The position numbers and the translations under genes were made by a program. DNA of 64,000 nt. It comes from DATBHM01 sp963772375. GTDB taxonomy: Bacteria; Actinomycetota; UBA4738; JACQTL01. Positions within the stretch are counted from its first letter, which is position 1. The number at the start of each line of letters is the position of its first letter. The stretch spans positions 1 through 64,000 of the forward strand of contig CAVYXG010000009.1 in assembly GCA_963772375.1 (NCBI GenBank), given 5' to 3'. Under the pieces are notes generated by a model, which did not search any database, was not told where the DNA came from, and saw nothing but the letters and a program-made list of their open reading frames with translations. Positions 8,450 through 17,428 of this stretch are shown piece by piece.

Positions 8450-8968
8450 TCAGGCAGAATCGTCCGCAGGTCTGCCAGCCGGCATATTCGCGGAGGGCGC
8501 GGGGTGGGCCGTCGTGTCCGGCGGTTCCGGCTCGACCGAGGACGGGACGATCGGCGGGTGATCGTTCGAGGCGTGCGCCGCGTGCGCGGCCTTCTCGGCC
8601 GCGAACCGCCCGGCTTGCATGAACCACCCGATCATGCCGACGAACGCGAGGACCACGCCGACGCCCATCACGTAGATGTCGAACTTCAGCCCGATGAGGA
8701 ACAGCGCCGCGCCGCCGGCGAGCACGAGCGGCCACCACGACGGCGGGAACAGGTGGCTGGGCCCGACCTCGGCCTCGGCCTCGGGGTCGTTCTCCGCGAA
8801 GTCGTACGGCCCGGCGTGCTCGAGCACGGTCGCGATGTACATCAGCGCCACCGCGAACACCCCGAGCAGGACGGCGCCGGCGAGCTCCTTGGCCAGCAGG
8901 CCGTACACGATGCCGGCCGTCAGGGCCAGGCCCGACAGGATCATGAAGATCCGCCCCGCCGACCTCAC
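8450..8968 (-). CDS. ctaF: Cytochrome c oxidase subunit IV
   Basis: A 172-aa membrane protein, last gene of ctaC-D-E-F. It is the small actinobacterial subunit IV. Four hydrophobic helices are visible (about 6-24, 29-48, 78-95 and 97-115), with a conserved-looking LEHAGPYDF loop between the first and second pairs and a polar Pro-rich tail. GTG start (8966-8968), 40 bp after ctaE. Position and topology decide the call, since the family has little sequence conservation. Confidence 0.8.
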   Translation of the reverse strand: MRSAGRIFMILSGLALTAGIVYGLLAKELAGAVLLGVFAVALMYIATVLEHAGPYDFAENDPEAEAEVGPSHLFPPSWWPLVLAGGAALFLIGLKFDIYVMGVGVVLAFVGMIGWFMQAGRFAAEKAAHAAHASNDHPPIVPSSVEPEPPDTTAHPAPSANMPAGRPADDSA

Positions 8969-9008
8969 GCGGCCTCCCCGCCTCGCACCACGACGCGCGC
9001 CTCCATCG

Positions 9009-9611
9009 CTACTTGAGCAGGTACAGCGTGCAGAACAGCCCGATCCACACGATGTCGACGAAGTGCCAGTAGATGGCCGCGGCCTCGAGGCCCGTGTGGT
9101 CCTCCTTGGTGAGTTGGCCCGACCAGCCCCGCGCGAGCATCAGGTAGATGAACACCACGCCGCCCGCCACGTGCGCCCCGTGGAACCCCGTCATCGTGAA
9201 GAACGTGGTCCCGAACACCGTGTCGTGGATCGAGAACCCCAGCGTCGCGTAGTCGTAGGCCTGCATCCCGAGGAACACCATGCCCAGCACCAGCGTGATC
9301 TTCAGGAACCGCAGCATCGTCGGCCGGTCGCCCCGGCGGATGGCCCAGATCGCGAACTGCATCGTCACGCTGGACAGCACCAGGAACGTGGTGGCGATCG
9401 CCGGGAGCGGCCACGCCTTCAGGCCCTCCGAGATCCCGGCCGGCGGCCAGTCGTTGCCCGCGTTCGACCGGATGGTGAAGTACGCCCCGAACAGCGCCGC
9501 GAAGAACACGCACTCCGAGGCGACGAACAGGATGACGCCCAGCAGCGACGCCGGCATGGGGTCGCGGCGCCGGGTCGAGGGGACGGCGGCGTGCGTGGCC
9601 TCTACGCTCAC
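9009..9611 (-). CDS. ctaE: Cytochrome c oxidase subunit III
   Basis: A 200-aa heme-copper oxidase subunit III. It stabilises the catalytic subunit I in the membrane. Family motifs include LGVILFVASECVFFAALFGAY, the FHGAHVAGG loop and the closing EAAAIYWHFVDIVWIGLF segment with the conserved YWHFVD. GTG start at 9609-9611 overlaps the ctaD stop (GTGA), so the longer upstream reading is rejected. Confidence 0.95.
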   Translation of the reverse strand: MSVEATHAAVPSTRRRDPMPASLLGVILFVASECVFFAALFGAYFTIRSNAGNDWPPAGISEGLKAWPLPAIATTFLVLSSVTMQFAIWAIRRGDRPTMLRFLKITLVLGMVFLGMQAYDYATLGFSIHDTVFGTTFFTMTGFHGAHVAGGVVFIYLMLARGWSGQLTKEDHTGLEAAAIYWHFVDIVWIGLFCTLYLLK

Positions 9612-11323
9612 GAGTGGGTCCCCTCCGTCTCCTCGGCCGTCGCCCCGGCCGTGGCCGCCGCGACCGGGGCCGGCACGTGCACGGTGCCGTGGCGGACGTC
9701 GAACATCGGCCGCTCGGAGCGCACCGGCGGGAGCTCGTCGAAGTTCCACGCTGGCGGCGGCGAGGTCGTCGCCCATTCGAGCGAGTTGCCCTCACCCCAG
9801 GCGTCGCCGGCCGCCGTCACCGGCTTGCGGAACGACGACACGATGTTCCCGATGAAGATCAGCATCCCCACGCCCAGGATGTAGGCGCCGATCGTCGACA
9901 TCCGGTTGAGGAGCACGAAGCTGTTGATGTCCGGGTAGTTCGCGATGCGGCGGACCATGCCGTTCAGCCCTGCGATGTGCATCGGGAAGAACGCCAGCTG
10001 GGTTCCCACGAATATGAACGCCCAGTGGAGCTTGCCCACCTTCTCGTTGAGGAACCGCCCCGTGATCTTCGGCCACCAGTAGTAGAACGCCGCGAAGATC
10101 CCGAACACGCTCCCGCCGAACAGCACGTAGTGCAGGTGCGACACCACCCAGTAGGTGTCCTGGAGGTTGTAGTCGATCGGGGGCGAGCCCAGGAACACGC
10201 CGTCGATCCCGCCGATCAGGAACGTCATCAGGAACCCCACCGCGAACAGCATCGCGGTGGTGAACGTGATCTTCCCGCGCCACATCGTCGCGATCCAGTT
10301 GAAGAACTTCACGCCCGTCGGGATGGCGATCGCCGCCGTGAGCAGTGCGAAGAACGGCGCGTACACGGCTCCGGTCGTGAACATGTGGTGGGCCCACACG
10401 CCGAACCCCAGCATGGCGATGGCGAGCGTCGCGTACACGAATGCCCGGTACCCGAACAGGGGCTTCCGGCTGAAGACCGGGAGGATCTCCGACACGATCC
10501 CCATCGAGGGCAGGATGAGGATGTAGACCTCGGGGTGCCCGAAGAACCAGAAGATGTGCTGCCACATGATCGCGCTGCCGCCGGCCGCGGGGTCGAAGAA
10601 GTGCCCGCCGAAGTTCCGGTCGATGAACAGCCCGGCGAGCGCCGCGGTGAACGCCGGCATCGACAGCAGCAGCAGCAGCGAGGTGGCCAGGAACGTCCAC
10701 GTGAAGATCGGCATCCGGAACATCGTCATGCCGGGGGCCCGCATCTTGAAGATCGTCACCAGGAAGTTGATGGCCCCGAGCAGCGACGACACGCCGAGGA
10801 TCAGCAGGCCCATGATCAGGACGTCGGTTCCCCATCCGGGCGTCGAGCCGATCGTGAGCTTCTCGTTGAGCGGGGCGTACATCGTCCAGCCGCCCGACGC
10901 CGCGCCCTGGGGCGAGAGGAACCCCGACCAGATCAGCAGGCCGCCGACCGGGAACAGCCACAGCGAGAAGGCGTTCACCCGGGGGAACGCCATGTCCGGC
11001 GCCCCGATCTGCAGCGGCACGATGTAGTTGGCGAAGCCGACCGTCACCGGCATCACGAACAGGAAGATCATCGTGATGGCGTGGATCGTGAACAGCTGGT
11101 TGTACCGGTGGAAGTTGAACAGCGTGCTGTTGTGATCGTAGAGCTGGGTTCGGATCATCTCCGCCAGGAGGCCGCCCATCAGGAAGAAGACGAACGCGAT
11201 GGCGATGTACATCACGCCGATCCTCTTGTGGTCCGTGGTCGTGAGCCACGAGACGACCGCCCTGCGCCGCAGGTGCGGCTCCGGCGTCGCGGCCTCGGTC
11301 CGAATCTCCGTCGTCGCCGCCAT
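9608..11323 (-). CDS. ctaD: Cytochrome c oxidase subunit I
   Basis: A 571-aa catalytic subunit of the aa3-type oxidase, which reduces O2 to water with heme a and the heme a3-CuB centre and pumps protons. Motifs visible: the TTDHKRIGVMYI start, HAITMIFLF (low-spin heme ligand region), the WFFGHPEVYILILP helix with the cross-linked His-Tyr pair, and the HH/HLHYVLFGG region near the C-terminus. About 12 membrane helices. A short hydrophilic tail ends in EETEGTHS. Lies 43 bp downstream of ctaC and overlaps ctaE. Confidence 0.97.
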   Translation of the reverse strand: MAATTEIRTEAATPEPHLRRRAVVSWLTTTDHKRIGVMYIAIAFVFFLMGGLLAEMIRTQLYDHNSTLFNFHRYNQLFTIHAITMIFLFVMPVTVGFANYIVPLQIGAPDMAFPRVNAFSLWLFPVGGLLIWSGFLSPQGAASGGWTMYAPLNEKLTIGSTPGWGTDVLIMGLLILGVSSLLGAINFLVTIFKMRAPGMTMFRMPIFTWTFLATSLLLLLSMPAFTAALAGLFIDRNFGGHFFDPAAGGSAIMWQHIFWFFGHPEVYILILPSMGIVSEILPVFSRKPLFGYRAFVYATLAIAMLGFGVWAHHMFTTGAVYAPFFALLTAAIAIPTGVKFFNWIATMWRGKITFTTAMLFAVGFLMTFLIGGIDGVFLGSPPIDYNLQDTYWVVSHLHYVLFGGSVFGIFAAFYYWWPKITGRFLNEKVGKLHWAFIFVGTQLAFFPMHIAGLNGMVRRIANYPDINSFVLLNRMSTIGAYILGVGMLIFIGNIVSSFRKPVTAAGDAWGEGNSLEWATTSPPPAWNFDELPPVRSERPMFDVRHGTVHVPAPVAAATAGATAEETEGTHS

Positions 11324-11366
11324 CAGCTGACCACGCCCTCGATCACGCCTTCCCCCGGTCGATGCG

Positions 11367-12467
11367 TCATTTCACCACGAACTGCCCGTTCATCACCGTG
11401 TGCACGTCGCACTGGAAGTAGTAGGTGCCCGGCTGGAGACCGTCCACCTTGTAGGTGGTGGACCCCGGCGCGGTCACGGTGTCGCTGATCCCGGTGGCCC
11501 CGCCGAGGCGTGTCCCGCCCTGCGCCGGGTCCTTCGAGTAGAGCTCGACGTTGTGCGGGATCCCGTTCGTGTCCTTGTTGGTGAAGTCGATCGTGAACGC
11601 CTGATTGGCCGGCGCGGCCAGGCAGTCCGTGTCGAACTTGATCGTCGGCACTGCGTCGATCTTCAGGTCGGTCCCGTTCGGAGAGCACCCGCCCTCGGCG
11701 GCCTGCTTCTTGGCCTCGGCGGCGATCCAGGTCTGGAACTGCGACGACGTCATCGTCGCGAGCTCGAAGGTCATCTGGTTGTGGTAGTCGCCGCACAGCT
11801 CGGCGCACTGGCCGTGGTACGTCTTCCCGGCGTACTGCGGTTCGACCGTCATGTCGAACGAGTTGTGCAGGCCCGGGATCAGGTCGCGCTTGAACAGCCA
11901 TTCCGGCACGTAGAAGGAGTGGTTCACGTCGGCCGACTCGAGCTCGAAGTGGATCCGCTCGCCCACCGGCAGCACCAGCGTCGGGGGCTGGGTCTGACTG
12001 GCGGCCTCGATCGTGACGCCGTAGGCCTGGGTGGCCGCCTCGTCCTTGAAGTACTCGAACTTCCACTGCCACTGGAACCCGGTCACCCGGACCGTGAGCC
12101 GGTCGTTCGGGTCCTCGTGGTTGACGTCGGCCAGCACGACCATCGACATGACGAACAGCGCCAGCACGATCAGGCTCGGGATCAGGGTCCACACGACCTC
12201 GATCTTGTTGTTGCCGTGGGTCTGCTCCGGCAGGGTGTCGTCGCCCCGGTGCCGCCGGTACCGCAGGGCGTTGTAGATGATCGCGGCCTCGACGCCGACG
12301 AAGACCACCGTCGCGATGACGAGGACGATGTTGTACAGCGAGGCGACCTTCTGCCCGGTCTGGGTGATGGTCGCGGGCGCGCAGGCCGTCAGCAGAACGC
12401 CCACCCCGACCGCGAGCACGACCAATCGCGCGCTCCGGGTCCGGCCGCGTTCGGGCTTCCAGATCAA
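11367..12467 (-). CDS. ctaC: Cytochrome c oxidase subunit II with an extra C-terminal cupredoxin domain
   Basis: A 366-aa protein starting at TTG (12465-12467). A lipoprotein-like signal (LLTAC, Cys29), two membrane helices (about 42-66 and 92-113) and the CuA domain follow. CuA ligands are visible: His183, Cys221, Glu223, Cys225, His229 and Met232. Beyond the usual end (about 250) there is an added domain, about 262-366, with a type-1-copper-like set His305, Cys353, His356 and Met359. A closely similar domain occurs in the protein at 56941-57804. The CuA centre receives electrons from cytochrome c. The added domain may relay electrons or bind copper, which is inference. Confidence 0.93.
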   Translation of the reverse strand: MIWKPERGRTRSARLVVLAVGVGVLLTACAPATITQTGQKVASLYNIVLVIATVVFVGVEAAIIYNALRYRRHRGDDTLPEQTHGNNKIEVVWTLIPSLIVLALFVMSMVVLADVNHEDPNDRLTVRVTGFQWQWKFEYFKDEAATQAYGVTIEAASQTQPPTLVLPVGERIHFELESADVNHSFYVPEWLFKRDLIPGLHNSFDMTVEPQYAGKTYHGQCAELCGDYHNQMTFELATMTSSQFQTWIAAEAKKQAAEGGCSPNGTDLKIDAVPTIKFDTDCLAAPANQAFTIDFTNKDTNGIPHNVELYSKDPAQGGTRLGGATGISDTVTAPGSTTYKVDGLQPGTYYFQCDVHTVMNGQFVVK

Positions 12468-12618
12468 GGGTCCTCGGGTCTCCTGCGGTCCGCCACACTC
12501 ATCCGGGGCTCAGGCGGCGGCATTCTAACGACAACTTCAGGGGCTGCGTGAATCCCCGGGCAGGAAGCCGCGTGGCGGTCCCGACCGGCGGGCGCGGTCT
12601 TCGACCGGGCGTGGCAGC

Positions 12619-13527
12619 ATGGTGGCGATGGTCGCCCACACGCAGTCGATTCCCCCGGTGTTCTCGCCGCTCCGGCTGCTCACCGGGTGGGCGCTCGAGC
12701 CGATCCCGCTCGCGCTGACGGTCGCCGCGGGGCTCCTGTACTTCTTTGGGCTGCGACGGCTGAAGGCCGCCGGGACCGGCCCCGCATGGCAGGCCGGGCG
12801 GGTGTGGGCCTGGTACGGCGGGCTCGCCGCGACGCTGGTCGCCGTCGCCTCGCCGGTCGACACGTATTCGGGCGTGAGCTTCTCGACGCACATGATGCAG
12901 CACGTCCTGCTGATGTTCGTCGCGGCGCCGCTGTTCGCCCTCGGGGCGCCGATCACCCTCGCCCTGCGGACGTCGCGGCCGTCGACCCGGAAGCGGTTCC
13001 TCCTGCCGGTGCTGCACAGCCGGGTGGTGCGGGTGCTGACCCATCCGATCGTGGACGTCACGGTGTTCGTCCTGGTGCAGTACGCCACGCATCTCACGGG
13101 GTTCTACAATGCGGCGCTCAACTCCTCGCCCGTCCACGACCTCGAGCACGCGCTGTACCTCACGGCCGCCCTGCTGTTCTGGTGGCCGATCGTGGGGCTC
13201 GACCCGGCGCCGCGGAAGATGTCGTATCCGGCGCGGCTGCTGTTCCTGGTGGCGGTGATGCCGCTGGAGGCGTTCCTCGCGGTGGCCATCCTGTCCGGGG
13301 AGCCGTACCAGCACTACCTGTCGCTGCCGCCGCCGTGGGGCGGCGCCCACGCGATCGGCGACGTGTCGACCGCGGCCTCGTTCATGTGGATCGCCGGCGA
13401 CCTGGCGACGCTGATCGCGGCCCTGCTGGTCGCGGGGGCGTGGATGCGCCACGACACGGTTCGCCAGCGCCGGATCGAGGCCGACGAGGACCGCCGCGCG
13501 GCCCTGGCGACCGAGGCCTCCCCCTAA
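12619..13527 (+). CDS. ctaG: Cytochrome c oxidase assembly protein CtaG (Caa3 type)
   Basis: A 302-aa membrane protein of the Caa3_CtaG family, needed for copper delivery or assembly of the oxidase. About seven hydrophobic segments, with the family's STHMMQHVLLMFVAAPLF motif (about 89-106) and HDLEHALYLTAALLFWWPI. Starts at ATG 12619, with an alternative ATG at 12628. Divergent from ctaC and convergent with the ctaAB fusion, whose stop overlaps this gene's end by 4 bp. Confidence 0.9.
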   Translation: MVAMVAHTQSIPPVFSPLRLLTGWALEPIPLALTVAAGLLYFFGLRRLKAAGTGPAWQAGRVWAWYGGLAATLVAVASPVDTYSGVSFSTHMMQHVLLMFVAAPLFALGAPITLALRTSRPSTRKRFLLPVLHSRVVRVLTHPIVDVTVFVLVQYATHLTGFYNAALNSSPVHDLEHALYLTAALLFWWPIVGLDPAPRKMSYPARLLFLVAVMPLEAFLAVAILSGEPYQHYLSLPPPWGGAHAIGDVSTAASFMWIAGDLATLIAALLVAGAWMRHDTVRQRRIEADEDRRAALATEASP

Positions 13528-15440
13528 CCCCGGGCGATCGGCAGGAGCGCATCGACCATGACCGCGGCGAACAGCAGCCCGAGGTACGTGATCGAGAACT
13601 TGAACAGCCCGATCGCCATGGCCGGCGTCCGGCGCCGCCACAGCTGGACGGCCTTGGCGACGAAGGCCACGCCGAGCGCGACGGCGGCCACGAGATAGAT
13701 CGCGCCCATCCGCGCCACCGGGAACAGCACCAGCGTGATGGCGAACAGCACCACCGTGTACAGCAGGATGCTCCGGGTGGTCCGGCGTTCGCCCTTGACG
13801 ACGGGGAGCATGGGGACCTTCGCCGCCGCGTAGTCCTTCGTGTAGCGCATGGCGAGCGCCCAGAAGTGCGGCGGCGTCCAGAAGAACACGATCGCGAACA
13901 ACACCCACGGCGCCAGCGACAGACCGCCGGTCACCGCCGCCCACCCGACCAGGACCGGGACCGCGCCGGCCGCCCCACCGATCACGATGTTCTGCGTGGT
14001 CGTCCGCTTCAGCATGAGCGTGTACACGAGCACGTAGAACAGCAGCGCCGACAGCGCGAGCTCCGCCGACAGGACGTTCACCATCGTCGCCAGCCAGAAG
14101 AACGAGATCACGCCGAGCAGGTAGCCGAACCCCAGCGCGCTCTCCGGCGGGATGCGGTGGGCGGGGAGCGGCCGCGACCGCGTCCTGCGCATCAGCTCGT
14201 CGATGTCGCGGTCGAAGAACTGGTTCATCGCGTTGGCGCCCCCGGCGGCGAGCGTCCCACCGAACAGCACCGACAGCACCAGCCACAGCGAGGGGAACCG
14301 CCCGGCCGCGAGCACCATGGTCGGCACGGTGGTGATCAGCAGCAGCAGCACGATGCGGGGCTTCGTCAGCTGGACGTACGCGGTGGTCCGTGAGCGGATC
14401 GACGGCTTCCGGGGCGTGGCCACGGCCGCGTCGTCGGCGGGCTCCGTCTCGGGCATCGGTGTGCGGGGGCGGTGTTCGGCGAACCGCCGGGACACCGTAG
14501 CGAGTGCGACCAGCGTCGCCCAGATCAGGACGGCCAGCGCGACGTGGGCGACCACCGCGGCGGGCTTGAGGCGGCTCCACACGTTGGCGGCGCCGACCAT
14601 GACCTCCGCGAGGAACAGCCCGAGCGCCGTCGTCGACAGCACGACGAGGTCCTTCGACCGGGGCCGCATCGTCCACGCGCGGACCGTCGTGTAGAGCACG
14701 AGCAGGAACCCCGTGGCCGCCAGCACCCGGTGGACGAACATCGGCGTGGCGATGCCACCGAGCGTGGGCACGAGCTTGCCGTTCATGAGCGGCCAGTCGT
14801 CGAACGCCAGGCCGGCGCCCCGCGCCCGGACGTAGGTCCCCACCAGCAGCAGGCCGCCGGTGACGATCGCGGTGATCAGCGTGAGCCGGGCGAACTTCGG
14901 GTTGGACCCCGCGATCGGGCCCTCCTTCTGGGGGAGCTTCACCGTGCAGAACGAGTTCGCCGCCAGGTACACGACGTCGCCGACCAGCAGCAGCGCCACC
15001 GTGAAGTGGACGGTCACCCAGGCGGGGTCGAGGTCGGTCTTCACGACGATCCCGCCCAGCACCGCCTGGGCGATCACCAGCGGGAACGCCGCGACGGCCG
15101 GCCAGAACACCTTCCGCACCGGCCGGTAGCGGCGCCAGGCCACGACCCCGGTGATCGCGATCAGCACCGTGGCCACGAAGACGAGGAACCGGTGGGAGAA
15201 CTCGATGATCGAGTGCACCGTTCCGCTCGGGAACAGCGACGCCGGCGTGCAGTTGGGCCACGTGTCGCAGCCGAGCCCCGAGCCCGAGCCGCGCACCAGC
15301 CCGCCGACGGCGAACAGCAGCACGGTCGTGCCGGCGGTGGCGAGGCAGAGCTTCTGGAACCGGGTCATGTTCACGACGAGGAACGGCCCGAACGGCCGGG
15401 ACGAAGTGTAGCCAGGCGGCCGGGCGAACGCTCCGCGCAT
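13524..15440 (-). CDS. ctaAB: Fused heme A synthase and heme O synthase (CtaA-CtaB)
   Basis: A 638-aa fusion. The first half (about 25-340) is a CtaA/COX15 heme A synthase with two four-helix repeats: IEFSHRFLVF and FVHRVLAAT carry heme-ligand histidines, and GSGLGCDTWPNC supplies the extracytoplasmic cysteine pair. A linker of about 40 residues leads to CtaB, the protoheme IX farnesyltransferase: NAMNQFFDRDIDELMRRTRSRPLP contains the prenyl-pyrophosphate DxxxD motif, then YTLMLKRTTTQNIVIGG. The product makes heme O and then heme A for the adjacent oxidase. ATG at 15440; ATG 15368 (MTRFQK) is an equally plausible, shorter start. Confidence 0.92.
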   Translation of the reverse strand: MRGAFARPPGYTSSRPFGPFLVVNMTRFQKLCLATAGTTVLLFAVGGLVRGSGSGLGCDTWPNCTPASLFPSGTVHSIIEFSHRFLVFVATVLIAITGVVAWRRYRPVRKVFWPAVAAFPLVIAQAVLGGIVVKTDLDPAWVTVHFTVALLLVGDVVYLAANSFCTVKLPQKEGPIAGSNPKFARLTLITAIVTGGLLLVGTYVRARGAGLAFDDWPLMNGKLVPTLGGIATPMFVHRVLAATGFLLVLYTTVRAWTMRPRSKDLVVLSTTALGLFLAEVMVGAANVWSRLKPAAVVAHVALAVLIWATLVALATVSRRFAEHRPRTPMPETEPADDAAVATPRKPSIRSRTTAYVQLTKPRIVLLLLITTVPTMVLAAGRFPSLWLVLSVLFGGTLAAGGANAMNQFFDRDIDELMRRTRSRPLPAHRIPPESALGFGYLLGVISFFWLATMVNVLSAELALSALLFYVLVYTLMLKRTTTQNIVIGGAAGAVPVLVGWAAVTGGLSLAPWVLFAIVFFWTPPHFWALAMRYTKDYAAAKVPMLPVVKGERRTTRSILLYTVVLFAITLVLFPVARMGAIYLVAAVALGVAFVAKAVQLWRRRTPAMAIGLFKFSITYLGLLFAAVMVDALLPIARG

Positions 15441-15454
15441 AGACTCGCCGGTGC

Positions 15455-15919
15455 ATGGCCGCGCTGCAGGCTCCGCCCGTCCACATCCAGACGGCCCGTC
15501 GGCTGCTGCAGCGCGAGGCCGTGGTCCGCCTGGCCACGTCCGGGCCGGACGGACCCCACGTGGTTCCGCTGTGGTTCGTGTGGGAACCGGAGTCGCTGTT
15601 CTGCTCGACGTTCGGCGACTCGGCGACGCTGGCGAACGTCCGGCGCGACTCCCGGGTGGCGCTCGTGCTCGACGTCGGAACGGCCTGGGCCGAGCTCGGC
15701 GGCGTCGTCCTCGCCGGCACCGCGCGGCCGCTGCCGCCGGGGCACCCCGACCTCCGGACGCCCCTCTCCCGGTGGTACGACAAGTACCGGGAGCGATTCG
15801 GCCGGGAGGGGTTCCGGCACCTCGCGGAGACCACGCGTGACCTGTGGTTCCTGCACGTGATCCCGCAGGGCATCGCGGCGTGGGACCATGGCGCCGGCCC
15901 GTTCGCCGGGGGAGCGTAG
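15455..15919 (+). CDS. Pyridoxamine 5'-phosphate oxidase-like flavin/F420-binding protein
   Basis: A 154-aa split-barrel protein. The N-terminal signature REAVVRLATSGPDGPHVVPLWFVWE and the later SRVALVLDVGTAWAELGGVVLAGTARPL match the PPOX-like, FMN- or F420-binding family common in actinobacteria. The substrate cannot be told from sequence. Divergent from ctaAB with only 14 bp between start codons. Confidence 0.82.
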   Translation: MAALQAPPVHIQTARRLLQREAVVRLATSGPDGPHVVPLWFVWEPESLFCSTFGDSATLANVRRDSRVALVLDVGTAWAELGGVVLAGTARPLPPGHPDLRTPLSRWYDKYRERFGREGFRHLAETTRDLWFLHVIPQGIAAWDHGAGPFAGGA

Positions 15920-15928
15920 GCGGCCCGT

Positions 15929-15957
15929 TTGCCGGTCCCCCGGGTCGGGGCTAGCAT
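15929..15957 (+). promoter_or_regulatory. Predicted promoter of the menJ-nuo operon
   Basis: TTGCCG (15929-15934) and TAGCAT (15952-15957) are spaced 17 bp, a fair vegetative -35/-10 pair. Transcription would start near 15964, so the Rex operator at 15971-15988 lies just downstream, where a bound repressor would block RNA polymerase. Confidence 0.5.
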
Positions 15958-15967
15958 CAGGAACGAC

Positions 15968-15991
15968 CGCTTGTGAAGTTTTTCACAAGCG
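15968..15991 (+). promoter_or_regulatory. Rex (redox-sensing repressor) operator
   Basis: The core TTGTGAAGTTTTTCACAA (15971-15988) lies in a 24-bp palindrome with 10-bp perfect arms around GTTT. It fits the Rex operator pattern TTGTGAAnnnnTTCACAA known from Streptomyces, where Rex senses NADH/NAD+ and controls respiratory genes including nuo. It sits upstream of the geranylgeranyl reductase and the nuoA-N operon. The rex gene itself is not in this window. Confidence 0.85.
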
Positions 15992-16080
15992 AACCGGCCA
16001 CCGGAATCGGGGTCGCCACCGGACCCGAGCCGGGCGCCACACGGGAGCGAGCCCACAGAGCCAGGGGAGCCTTCGCGCAA

Positions 16081-17385
16081 GTGCCGAGCACCGACGAGCA
16101 ACACGACGTGCTGGTCGTGGGGGGCGGCCCGGGAGGAAGCGCAGCCGCGTACCACCTCGCGCGCCACGGCATCGACGTCGCCGTCGTCGAGAAGACCAGC
16201 TATCCGCGGGAGAAGGTCTGCGGCGACGGCCTCACGCCCCGGGCGGTGAAGGCCATGCTCGAGATGGGCATCGACACCGAGGGGCCGGGGTTCGTCCGCA
16301 ACGACGGGCTCCGCGTGTACGGGCCCCGGGGCATCCTCGACCTTCCGTGGCCCGCGCTGAACGACTGGCCCGGCTACGGCCTGGTCCGCACGCGCATCGA
16401 CTTCGACGAGCTGCTGGCCCGCCGCGCCCAGCAGGCCGGCGCCGTCCTGCACGAGTCCACGGAGGCCACGACGCCGGTGGTGGACCGGGGCTGGGTGGTC
16501 GGCGCGAACGTCCGCGGGCTCCAGCACGCCGGCGGGGAGCTCGCCGGTGCGAACGGCACCGCGCCCCGGCGCAAGCGCCCGGAGGCCGGCCCCACACGAA
16601 CGATCAGGGCGAAGTTCGTGCTCGCGGCCGACGGCGCGTCGAGCCGGTTCGCCGGGCAGACGGGGGTGAAGCGCGACCCGAAGCGCCCGCTCGGCATCGC
16701 GGCCCGGCGGTACTACCGGTGGGACCGCGCGCAGGTCCCGTGGCTCGAGGCGTGGCTCGACCTGTACGAGGGCGAGAAGGTGCTGCCCGGCTACGGCTGG
16801 ATCTTCCCGATCGACGACGAGGTGGTGAACGTCGGCGCCGGCCTGCTGAACACGTTCCACGGGTTCAAGGACCTCTCGGCGCAGCGCGTGTTCGACGTGT
16901 TCATCAAGATGCTCCCGGCCGAGTGGGGGCTGAACGAGGACACTGCGATCGGGCCGGTTCGGAGCGGGCCGCTCCCGATGGGGTTCAACCGGCGGCCGCT
17001 CGCCGAGCCGGGCGTGCTGCTCGTAGGCGACGCCGGCGGGCTGGTCAACCCCTTCAACGGCGAGGGCATCTCCTACGCGATGGAGACCGGGCGGATGGCC
17101 GCGGAGTTGGTGTTCGACGCCATGGAGAAGGGCAGGCCCGGCCTCGCGCAGGTGTATCCGACGCTGCTCCGCCAGCGGTACGGGAAGTACTTCGCGATGG
17201 GGAACGTGTTCGTGAAGCTGATCGGCAACCCCAAGTTCATGTCGTTCGCCACGCGCCACGGGCTGCACCGGGAATGGCTGATGCAGTTCGCGCTGCGGAT
17301 GATGGCGAACCTCACCGACGGGCCCAAGGGCGACGTGCACGACAAGATCCTGGCGGCGATCGAGGCGGTCGCGCCGAGCGCATGA
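16081..17385 (+). CDS. Geranylgeranyl reductase family FAD enzyme (MenJ-like menaquinone reductase)
   Basis: A 434-aa flavoprotein. HDVLVVGGGPGGSAAAYHLAR is the N-terminal FAD-binding motif, YPREKVCGDGLTPRAVKAM is the family's CG(D/E) segment, and GDAGGLVNPFNGEGISYAMETG is the second FAD motif. This family saturates isoprene units; next to nuo it most likely reduces the menaquinone side chain, as mycobacterial MenJ does. The GTG at 16081 is preferred (AGGGGAG upstream); an ATG at 15973 would start inside the Rex operator. First gene of the nuo transcript, 43 bp before nuoA. Confidence 0.88.
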   Translation: MPSTDEQHDVLVVGGGPGGSAAAYHLARHGIDVAVVEKTSYPREKVCGDGLTPRAVKAMLEMGIDTEGPGFVRNDGLRVYGPRGILDLPWPALNDWPGYGLVRTRIDFDELLARRAQQAGAVLHESTEATTPVVDRGWVVGANVRGLQHAGGELAGANGTAPRRKRPEAGPTRTIRAKFVLAADGASSRFAGQTGVKRDPKRPLGIAARRYYRWDRAQVPWLEAWLDLYEGEKVLPGYGWIFPIDDEVVNVGAGLLNTFHGFKDLSAQRVFDVFIKMLPAEWGLNEDTAIGPVRSGPLPMGFNRRPLAEPGVLLVGDAGGLVNPFNGEGISYAMETGRMAAELVFDAMEKGRPGLAQVYPTLLRQRYGKYFAMGNVFVKLIGNPKFMSFATRHGLHREWLMQFALRMMANLTDGPKGDVHDKILAAIEAVAPSA

Positions 17386-17428
17386 GCACGATCCCGAGGC
17401 GCGCCACGACCCGGGGGTTCCTCGCGCG

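Noticed and set aside
15973..16080. N-terminal extension of the geranylgeranyl reductase from ATG 15973
   Set aside because: The start would lie inside the Rex operator, the extension is Arg/Thr/Pro-rich and not family-like, and GTG 16081 has a better ribosome-binding sequence.
12499..17340. Very long minus-strand open frame (over 1600 codons)
   Set aside because: It runs antisense through ctaG and the menaquinone reductase and out of frame through ctaAB. Its translation is Arg/Pro/Ala/His-rich without domains. High GC makes such frames by chance.
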